In this document: positions 55,754 to 64,000 of the stretch, piece by piece | Numbering within the stretch: the first letter of the stretch is position 1 | Layout of the letters: each line of letters opens with the position of its first letter | NCBI RefSeq assembly: GCF_963675165.1 | Contig: NC_087383.1 | Coordinates: forward strand, 2,572,979 to 2,636,978 | Direction of reading: 5' to 3' | DNA: 64,000 nt | From: Halichondria panicea | Lineage: Eukaryota > Porifera > Demospongiae > Suberitida > Halichondriidae | Made by a program: the position numbers and the translations under genes | Notes under the pieces: model-generated | What the model was told of the DNA's origin: nothing | Databases searched by the model: none | Seen by the model: only the letters and a program-made list of their open reading frames with translations

Positions 55754-56924
55754 TACATGTATTAATTATACAGTATTCACTGAGTGTATACATGTACATG
55801 CTAAACTCACATCTGCCTTGCTGTTGGCCAGTTCCAATTCTCTCACCAGCTCAGCCATGACACCTGGGTCCATGATTTGAGACCTCTCGAGCAGCTTCTC
55901 CTCCAGCTCCCTCAGCAGGTCATCCTCTAGACATTGAATGGTCTCACTCTTCTCCTCAACCTGACAAGGGAACATCAATAAGTTGCTGCCAGGTGGAGAA
56001 TACTCGACATACAATAGTGACGTGCATGTACACTCAACTACAGAAAATCTGGCGATGAAATTTAACGCTTTCTCCCACTTTGAAATAAAGGTCAGCTTAA
56101 AGTTGGAATGTAGTTAGCAAATAGTAGATCGATTTTGATTAAAGGCCAGTGAATATTCTAACCACTGCACATGTGTATCTCTCACCTCTGTGGGTGGTAT
56201 AGGAACGACGGAGGCCCTCTGATACTGTCTAGAGGACTGGACTTCTTCTCACTGCCAATCTAGGAGGTATGAAAACATAATATGCATTTGGTAAAGATCT
56301 GCTCCCAAACAACATTGCAATTGATCCACATTTACAGGTAAAGGGTCATTAAAGTAAAATATGAAATTTGAGCACAAACATTCCTCCTCTCACCTCCTGC
56401 TCATTCAGGAACTTCATGAACCTGGTAGGAGTGAAGTGCACTTTGAAAGACTTGTCACATGATCTTGGAGCAAAAGATACGGACTTGGTTGAGGATTTGA
56501 GGGGGGCTAAAGTGAGAGAGGAGGTTGTGGGGGAGGGGCCTTAGACCAGGACTGGTGGGACGCAGTGTCACATGAGAGAAGACTCAGACACATGGTCCTC
56601 CGTCTGGACAGCTGCTGTGAGGAGAATGAGAATTGTAAGGCACTGGAATTGAACTGTGCACAAGCACGAAATACATGCACTATTTTATTCGTACTATATA
56701 ACTAACTAAAAATGCTCACCAATAAAACACCACACACCACTTGGTGTACAACATTTTAACGAATCTAAAAGTACAAATGAACTTCTGCTCCTCTAGACAA
56801 CCTGCCCAACCCTCCACATATACACTGGCTGGATCATGCATAAAGAAAATGGCATCTATTTTCACAGCATTTGACCATCAAACGTATCAGAGAATAATCT
56901 CACGCCCATATTGCTGATTTGCTT

Positions 56925-57115
56925 GAAATGCCCACCACCATCTTAGCAATGTACCAGCAAGGGGCTTTTGTTGTGAGCATCAATGGTAGGCCATGGCATT
57001 CAGTTGCTATTGATGAAATGCAGGCCGGTACTCTCTGATAAGAAGATTTTGTGCAATCAGATCTTAATTAGAAATGGGAGGCTCACTATCAAAGCCTATA
57101 AGGTGTTAGGTATTC
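56925..57115 (+). pseudogene. Transposon ORF scrap, copy 4, disrupted
   Basis: Same sequence as 8445-8636 up to GRPWHSVAIDE, then deletions and insertions (ATGCAGGCCGGTACTC) destroy the frame. Confidence 0.4.
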
Positions 57116-57579
57116 TGAAAATAATTTTCTTCTACCAACTACATGTAGATCAAAACTATGAAGGAAACAATTTTACTTTTCCCTAGTGAGATCTCAGCTC
57201 TCTCAACTCTGGCAACCAATACTGCTCAAAGACATTTATTCTTAAAGTGATTAAGCTCACCTTTGGTAGTGCTGACTTATCACAGCTGTTGGTCCAATTC
57301 TCCAGAACTCTGAGCTTCCCCTCGAGGTGCAACTGCAAGTGACAGAAGAGAAAATAGCTCCAATAATATTATACAATAATTAGTAGTATAGACACTGAAA
57401 GAGCAGATTACCAGGGACATAATTATTGCAGTGCTTATAATTATAGCTGCTCATAAAGCTTCAACAGAACAACCAACCTGTATATTAAAATACATGCATG
57501 TACCCGGGGAGCAATGCAGACGTCAATCAGTCAAGTATTTATTAATAGCTGTAGGCACACACTTGCCCAACCCACTCAC

Positions 57580-59045
57580 CAGAGAGGACACCCTGATAGT
57601 AGTGCCATCACTGAGTTCCTCATCTCTAACCCTGCTTTCAATGGTCAGCTTGTGTTATCTAAATCGAGGTATGAGAAAAACGCTCCAATGTAAACAGTAG
57701 TACTTCAGAAACAGACATACAGGTTGGTGTCCTATATTGCAGTGCTTGTAATTATAGCTAATACAAGGGTGTTCAGTCATGCAAAGTAGACTACCTTACC
57801 ATAACAACCAATCGTGATCCATTAATCTAAACATCTTCATACATACAAAATTCAGTCCATAATAAAAGAGAGAGAGTATCGAGCGTATATCGTTACCTTG
57901 CATCAGATGTATTCGGAGTGTAACATTACACCCTTTCTGAACAACTTGTGGCATAAAATGTTTCTGCCTCGAGGTAAGTAGCGGCTTCGGGTACTCGGAT
58001 TGTTTGGTTAAAAAGCAGGAAGTTACGTTACTTTCCTAATACATTTGACGCAAGGTAATGCTACATTGGATACTCCCTCTCTTTTATTATGGACTCTTGC
58101 TATTAGCGGCCTCTCAAAACTGGTAAGAAACTTAAGCAACTGTAATCACATGACGTACATACATGTACCGACACCATTTTATGAAGGAGAGAGTATAATT
58201 ATACAAAGCAGTACATTCAGCGTGGGATTAATATAAGGACTGCACATTTCCATGCAGTGCATACTGTACAATGTAACTATAGTAACTCACACGGTTCACT
58301 CTGATAACTTAATTTGATATGATCTTCATCAAAAAAGCAACGGAAAGTTTTACTTGATTGGCTACTGTATCAGCTTGTCCCAAAACTGCTCACCCGTGGC
58401 ACCTGTTGCACTTACACGCTCTGACCCAGCCAGGTCAACCAGGCTCTGAACACAGAGAAGGAGGTAAAATCATCATAATAACAATAACTTATATGTACAT
58501 TTACACATACATAGTCTGTACGTGTAAATCAAATTAAAGCAAAATAGTTGACCTAGTGTGTTCACAGCTGTAGGCACACACTTGCCCAACCCCACTCACC
58601 AGAGAGGACACCCTGATAGTAGTGCCATCACTGAGTTCCTTATCTCTAACCCTGCTTTCAATGGTCAGTTTGAATATTGTGTGTGATCTGGAGTTGTGCT
58701 CGGTAGATCCAAATGTCCGGTTCTCTGAGCAGAAGAGATTATACACATTACCAGCACATCAGGTGCACAGGCAGCATGCATGTACATGTACACACAAGGC
58801 TAAGTCTGAGAGCTCACACTAGGGCAGACCAACAGTGGCTGTAATAAAGAGGTGACATGCTAACACAGGTTGCATGAAACCAACCCTATGGAGACTGGGC
58901 CATTAACCTGGCTATAGGGTGATCACATTAGACAGACAGGTTCACAAAGGTGCACAAGTGATAGTGACTTACTCTCCCCGATCTCAATGAGACTAGTAAA
59001 TATCTTGGGGAGGGAAATCGGCTCCTCAGACAACCCAACCAACTT
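57580..59045 (-). pseudogene. Kinesin motor-domain exons, CENP-E-like, copy D
   Basis: Exon about 59045-58973 reads VGLSEEPISLPKIFTSLIEI then GE. Exon 58724-58600 reads KNRTFGSTEHNSRSHTIFKL, then TIESRVRDKELSDGTTIRVS and SL. Exon 58445-58394 reads SLVDLAGSERVSATGATG. These are the switch I (NSRSHTIF) and switch II (DLAGSE) motifs of a kinesin motor, and the order and spacing match CENP-E (kinesin-7). Splice phases agree across all three. A second partial copy of the middle exon lies at about 57652-57582. Upstream, the motor is cut at 59045 by repeat sequence (ATGAGTTAGCCTAGCTTGCA), so the P-loop is missing. Confidence 0.75.
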
Positions 59046-59604
59046 ATGAGTTAGCCTAGCTTGCACTAATTTAAAGCCCTATTGATTATTAGTCATAAAA
59101 GTGCAACAAAAGCTGTGCTGCCTAGCAGCAGCCATTGTGAACTTTGACCGCTTTGGAGATACATAATTATGGCAGGAAATGCAACTTCTGTTTCCTATAA
59201 TTATTGGACCAAAGCTAATTCTCCAGAGGTGCACACTTAATACACGGCAATCAGAGAGTGCAAAAACTCAACTCTGCAGTTCTGGTACTGTAAGACCTCT
59301 AATTAAGGTGACCCTCCAAATATGCGACACTCTCGAGCTTAGGTAATTTTCTGACTTCTACGACAGCTACGTTGACAATTATGTTTTAATGTCGCGTCCT
59401 AAATGATGTAAATATAGCCACACCCTAGCATCGTTTTTGGAAAACACGTTCTAGAAATTGAGGCAAGTATAGACTGAGTAGAGCTATCCATAATCAGATA
59501 CGACATCAGGTTTTTAACATAATTGTTCAACCTCCAAAAGAAGCGACATCTGGCTTCGTAATTAGTTAAAAAAAGTGTTGCTTTAATTAAAGGTCTTACG
59601 GTAA

Positions 59605-60375
59605 TCACATTTCTTACTTGAATACGTCGGGTTCATTACTGACAGGGCAGCATTCTCAGCCTCAAACTGTGCAAAGGAACAGAACAGAGCATGATCCACG
59701 ACCTTACAAGGTAACTTAAACCATAGATTGAAGAGAGAGGGATAGGAAACGGAGTGGTGCACGTGATGATTTTACATTGAATCTGCAGTGGAGCCTCGAA
59801 AATTATCCGCGCTACGCCCTATGAACGAGGCTATTAAGCACACTTTTGCCGGGTAACTCCCAAAGCTGTGTTTCCTCGAGACATAATCTCTTTCAGCAAC
59901 TTAAAACACGCCTAGTCCATGAGCCACGTGTAGTACTTGCTAATGACTGACCACACCCAGTAAAAAGAGACTTTCCAATAAAGTTATATGTTCCCAAGGC
60001 TGTTTTAGAGCTATTGGAACATGTAACGTGTAAGCGTGCTGGTTATGACTACTACAATAGGTATAGACCTTGAAATATAAGTGAGTTGCACGGACTAAGC
60101 ACAGTTACTTGTAGTTTATTATGCACTGAGTGTAGAAATAGATATTGTTGTGATGGCCTCGATTAAACCGCACCGTAGCGCGGATGTTACTCGAGATACA
60201 AACCGTTTCCTATCCCTCTAACTCTTCAATCTATGCTTAAACCAACAGATTAACCAGACAATATTATTGATGAACCAGACAATAATCTATGGCTGATCAA
60301 TTGACTCACCCTCTTTCCATTCGGAGAATGCTGTAATACTTTAGCAATGGAGCCAGGTTTTGTCTCTGTTGGGTA
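59605..60375 (-). pseudogene. IQGAP-like GAP-domain exons, copy D
   Basis: The exon from about 60370 reads PTETKPGSIAKVLQHSPNGK then R before GTGAGT. The next exon, about 59666-59619, reads FEAENAALSVMNPTYS before GTAAGA. The methionine of copy C (NGKM) is R here. The intron between them holds the 514-bp MITE. Confidence 0.6.
59722..60235. mobile_element. MITE with 7-bp target duplication
   Basis: Inverted ends of about 30 bp (CATAGATTGAAGAG... and ...CTCTTCAATCTATG) with shared inner GGGATAGGAAACGG. CTTAAAC flanks both sides. Absent from the corresponding place in copies A and C. Interior non-coding. Confidence 0.75.
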
Positions 60376-60424
60376 TGTGAACAGTGAAAATCAAATATCT
60401 TTGGTGGATGTGGATGTGGTCTGC

Positions 60425-60461
60425 AAAAAAAGTGGGTGTCTGAGATACACCCACTTTTTTT
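60425..60461. promoter_or_regulatory. Inverted repeat upstream of NLR copy D
   Basis: AAAAAAAGTGGGTGT and its complement ACACCCACTTTTTTT with a short loop. Shortened form of the hairpins at 10371 and 42569, about 80 bp before the start codon. Confidence 0.5.
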
Positions 60462-60541
60462 GCAAGTCATGCAAAAACAACACACAAATATATTTCAGAG
60501 AGAGCTAGAGCTAGCTGCAAGGCACAGATTTATTTGCTGGA

Positions 60542-63478
60542 ATGGCCACTAAAGAGCAGAACCAAGGTATAAAGACAGTCATGTTTACTACAAAGGATAA
60601 ACACAATGATTGCTAAAGCATAAAACCCTCAATAGTGATTGCTAACCTTGTGTGCTTGCTTATCTATCTTCAGAGCTCACAATTGATGATCTGAAGACAG
60701 AAATGAAACTGACTGATGAGCAGCTCAATACAGCAATAAAGGAACCAGATCTACCCGAGTTAGCAGCATGTTTCGACAATGTTCACAATGGCTATCTTGA
60801 AAAACTGGAGCTCTCACCTGGAGAACAAACTGACGTGAGGACTAGAGCATTTGTAGATGGCACTCTGGCAGGAATGTTGCTGGCTTTGAAATTCTGGATA
60901 CTAACCAACGGACTAGATGCCACTTTCCAAGCTCTGCTACTCATCATACTCTCCCTACTCAAAGAAGACGTTGCTGTTCGAGTGTGCAAGTACTTGTCTG
61001 ACAAATGTGAGTCTTTCATGTGAGAGTGTGGTCATTGTGGTACCATACGTTGTGGGAGTGATTGCAACCAAATAAGGGACTCTTCAACTTAATTGCTATT
61101 GTTACACATACAGTTCTCTTTTACTATCACCAGGAATGGTACTCACCTATTGTTTTGTTTCCCCAGACTGCACCACCTCGTGTCCCCCCTCCCGAGAGAG
61201 GGTCCTGCTGAACCACAAGCTGTCTTCGTACAGGGACTATCTACAAAGTTTCTACAGAGCACAAGTATCCACATCATCCACACAATGGCCTCCTGTCCCT
61301 ACAAACAAAGTCTTCAAACTGGCCATGATTCAGAAGGAGAAAATACAGAGAGGAAGAATCGACGATGAATTTGTTAAACTAACAATTACGGGGAAAATTG
61401 ATGACATTTTACTTTTAAAGACTCCTGTTAACTTGACTAAGATTTTCTCTGAGATTGGGGATAGACGAAACTTTGTGTTGATTGAAGGAGCTCCCGGCTC
61501 TGGCAAGAGCACCCTTGCTCTACACATCTGTCAGGAGTGGGCAAAGGGGAAACTGTTCCAAGAGTTCAATATTGCAATCCTCGTGAAACTGAGAGATCCC
61601 CTCGTTAGAGAAGCAAAGACAATTGCTGACATACTTCCCTGCATTGATACGGCCGTGGCTAACGAGACAGAGGCAGAAATAAAATCACTGTATGGCAAAG
61701 GTGTACTGTGGGTGCTGGATGGATGGGACGAGCTTCCTTCTGACCTCCCTAGAGACTCAATCATCAACAAACTAATCCGACTAGACATGTCACAAAAAGG
61801 AGCCCTACACGAATCAGCTGTGATTGTAACATCTCGACCGTCATCTTCGGCTGAGCTCCACCCACGTGTATCGTCCAGGGTGGAAGTGTTGGGGTTCACT
61901 CCACATCAACTAGAACAGTATTTTACCGAGTGTCTGAATGGTGACTCACAAGCTGTGCATACTCTATTGGAGAGAATTCGAGAGAACCCAGTGGTAGAAG
62001 GTAGCTGTTACCTCCCCCTCAATGCTTCCATCATCGTTAATTGCTTCCTTTCTGACAACCACTCCCTCCCAACATCCAACCACGGGATATTCACCACAGT
62101 TGTCCAGAGCTCTCTCAAGAGATACCTCAAGGAGAAGTTGGGGAAGACCACTCCAGTGGGAGACATCACATCCCCAGACTCACTGCCCTCGGAAATTAGA
62201 ACACAGACCGTACAAATGTGTCAACTTGCATATCATGGGATTGAACAAAATAAAGCGACATTTACTGATGGTGATTTGGCTGCTCTTTGCATTCCGAAGG
62301 AGATTTCAAACGTTGGATTATTACAAACTGTTCCCAGTATCATTAGCGATGGTGATCTGGTTTACTACTGCTTTCTCCACCTGTCTATTCAAGAGCTACT
62401 GGCAGCAATCCACATCTCTCTCATGCCTCCCAAGCAACAAATTTCTGTATTCCAGAAGCTCTTCGGGAATCCTCGATTCAGTGCAGTCTTCCAGTTTTAT
62501 GCTGGTATCACCAAACTGAGAACTAGTAGACCAATCCTCAGCTTGCTACCTCGATTCTTGTGTCCAGTTCCAGCCACTGTTTTTGATCTGGTCAGAAAGG
62601 TTGTCAAAAATAAGCCGACGATCTTTTTGTTGTCCCTCATCAATTGTTTGTACGAAGCTGAAGACTCGCGACTGTGTGTGTTTGTGGCTAATCTTCTTAA
62701 TCACAATCTAGATCTTGATCGCACTACAATGAATCCTATTGACTGCCTCTCTGTTGGATATTTCGTATCAGCTTGTTCCAACACCAGTAATGGATTCACA
62801 CTTAGCCTCAACAATTGCTCTATTGGTGACCAAGGCTGCAAATTTCTGGCCCGAGGACTCTCCAAGTGTCCCAACTCTAATAATTATATTCCTACAGCAG
62901 GGATACACATTGCCGAGATTATCGAGAACACTAGTTCAATATCTGAATTGGATTTGTCTAATAATGACATTGGTAACAGTGGACTTTGCACACTCTGTGA
63001 GGCCTTCTCAACGAACATATCATTAAAGCGCCTGGACCTGCGCAATTGCTCACTAACAATATCAGACGACAATGGAGCTGCCCTCTATCAACTTCTGAAT
63101 ACAAACAATTCCCTCGTACGTCTTGATTTGTCATTTAACACAGTGACTAGCTGTCGTCACATTGCTGCTGGACTTGCAGTCAATAAGACTCTGAGAACAT
63201 TGGGCTTGGGTGTCTGTGAACTGACTGATCAGAGTATCGAGGAGCTATCAACTGGACTGATCAACAAGATTGAAACACTGCACATATGGGGTAATTACTC
63301 AATAACAGAAGATGGAATGAAGACGCTTGTCAGGCATCTAACCACCCACTGCTCTGAACTGACACTATTGGAGATACCCGGCCACCTACCATCCAGTATC
63401 AAGACAGTATTCAGGGACGCTAACAAAGAGAGGAAGAGAAATGGACTACCCGAGATTGTTGTGCGTAATCTCAATTAA
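60542..63478 (+). CDS. NLR immune-type receptor: Death-like, NACHT, LRR (copy D)
   Basis: Exons 60542-60566, 60674-61006 and 61167-63478, introns 107 and 160 bp, matching phases, 889 residues. Same domain order as copy B: Death-like at about 36-118, Walker A GAPGSGKST at about 227, Walker B LDGWDE at about 304, C-terminal LRRs (ISELDLSNND, RLDLRNCS, RLDLSFN). The first intron and hairpin flank match A and C, while the 3' flank is the one found fused to truncated A and C, so D or a close relative resembles their parent. It differs from B by a 17-residue block in NACHT, by 5 fewer residues near VRKVVKNK, and by many replacements on the LRR beta-strands. Open throughout; likely functional. Confidence 0.9.
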
Positions 63479-63905
63479 TAATTGATTGATTATTAATTGA
63501 GATTGATTGATATTCATACAGTTTTGACAATTGATTTTAATTAATTCTGCCATAATGCATTCAATGCATGACAATTTAAATGCATAGAGAAAAGCAGTGA
63601 AGTATTATATACTAGTATATATAATTATGTTAGACACTATTAAAACAAATGTTGTTAATTAATTACAACTTGTCAATAGCACAGCGATAACAAGGGCTTC
63701 TCCTTGAACAACACACAGACACACACACACACACAGTCAGCTTTACCGTATCCCTCGTGCGGCTACGCCTCGAGGCATAACAAGGGCTTCTCCTGGTAAT
63801 AATGATAAATGCTCACATGCACAGTAAATTGTCAATGAACACATGCAAGCAATTTGCTAGTGAAAATCCAATTTAACGCTCTGATGCCTTTTGTTCATAT
63901 AATTA
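63479..63905. other. NLR D 3' flank with dispersed repeat end
   Basis: AT-rich flank identical in layout to 11440-11900 and 43640-44080, including the CA run and CCGTATCCCTCGTGCGGCTA motif at 63715-63780. No gene seen. Confidence 0.5.
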
Positions 63906-63920
63906 TGAGGAAGATGAGCA

Positions 63921-64000
63921 AATTAACGTTCACTTTAGCCCTCCCAAACATCTTCTAAACATCTTCATGATTGCCAGGCCCTCGTATTGCAGCTGAAGGA
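63921..64000 (-). pseudogene. IQGAP-like final exon, copy D, cut by window end
   Basis: The reverse strand reads LQLQYEGLAIMKMF and then has the same 11-bp duplication as at 11.9 and 44.1 kb, so the frame ends early. It continues past the window edge. Confidence 0.6.

Larger units (their letters stand above)
55100..57340 (-). pseudogene. Kinesin-tail exons, copy D
   Basis: LHLEGKLRVLENWTNSCDK is at about 57330-57260 and RFMKFLNEQE at about 56540-56396. IGSEKKSSPLDSIRGPPSFL is at 56268-56188, and VEEKSETIQCLEDDLLRELE to ELELANSKAD at about 55965-55808. SAVQERLVMEEELKKALDRC to FECYK is at about 55230-55100. Predicted alpha-helical coiled coil with a Ser/Pro linker. These exons are open and splice-bounded, so with the motor exons at 58.4-59.0 kb this is the best kinesin copy. 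The FMKFL exon has lost a base in GGGGCCTTAGACC, cutting its 5' frame. Confidence 0.6.

Noticed and set aside
1-64000. CRISPR array or bacterial defence island
   Set aside because: The tandem repeats have no unique spacers, and all genes show eukaryotic introns and domains.

Overview
The window is metazoan DNA, most probably from a demosponge and plausibly Amphimedon queenslandica. The evidence is two intact genes encoding a Death-like domain, a NACHT ATPase and leucine-rich repeats (the domain plan of the sponge 'AqNLR' family), short GT-AG introns of 100-170 bp, eukaryotic IQGAP, kinesin and EFR3 exons, and many short inverted-repeat transposons. No bacterial operons, rRNA, tRNA or CRISPR were seen. 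The species name is an inference from family content; no alignment was run.

Four copies of the NLR gene lie on the + strand. Copies B (26548-29506) and D (60542-63478) are full-length three-exon genes of 894 and 889 codons. Copies A (10512-11462) and C (42709-43659) carry the same two internal deletions. They keep half of the Death-like domain and the N-terminal part of NACHT with the Walker A loop. They are inherited copies of one dead gene inside a duplicated block of about 6.4 kb (roughly 5.6-12.0 kb and 37.0-44.2 kb, the second enlarged by a piggyBac insertion).

Around and between the NLRs, always on the - strand, are broken, re-duplicated pieces of three unrelated genes. The first is an IQGAP-like RasGAP scaffold (5.0-6.0, 10.1-10.4, 11.9-13.0, 16.6-17.9, 30.1-30.5, 42.3-42.5, 44.1-45.0, 59.6-60.4 and 63.9-64.0 kb). 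The second is a kinesin with a CENP-E-like motor and coiled-coil tail (0.4-0.7, 6.6-9.8, 18.1, 35.1-36.6, 38.9-42.1, 46.7-48.3 and 53.8-59.0 kb). The third is EFR3, the plasma-membrane anchor of PI4-kinase alpha (1.4-3.3, 21.4-25.7, 34.0-34.8 and 53.3-53.5 kb). The only EFR3 copy with an N-terminus has an in-frame stop and a 7-bp deletion. Nearly all IQGAP exons carry a stop, a deletion or a frameshift. The block therefore looks like a birth-and-death NLR array that drags flanking gene pieces along with each duplication.

The rest is repeat DNA: a 28-bp minisatellite in two loci (18.97-20.45 kb, split by a transposon, and 32.11-33.93 kb), several MITE families, a 923-bp piggyBac derivative with TTAA target duplications, a 1.2-kb fold-back element with TA duplications, nested inverted repeats at 13.5-16.3 kb, and two gag-like retroelement remnants.

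The most interesting signal is the comparison of the two intact NLRs. They are nearly identical overall but differ mainly at the exposed positions of the LRR beta-strands, almost always by amino-acid replacements, plus one 17-residue replaced block inside NACHT. This is what diversifying selection and segmental exchange in a receptor array would look like.
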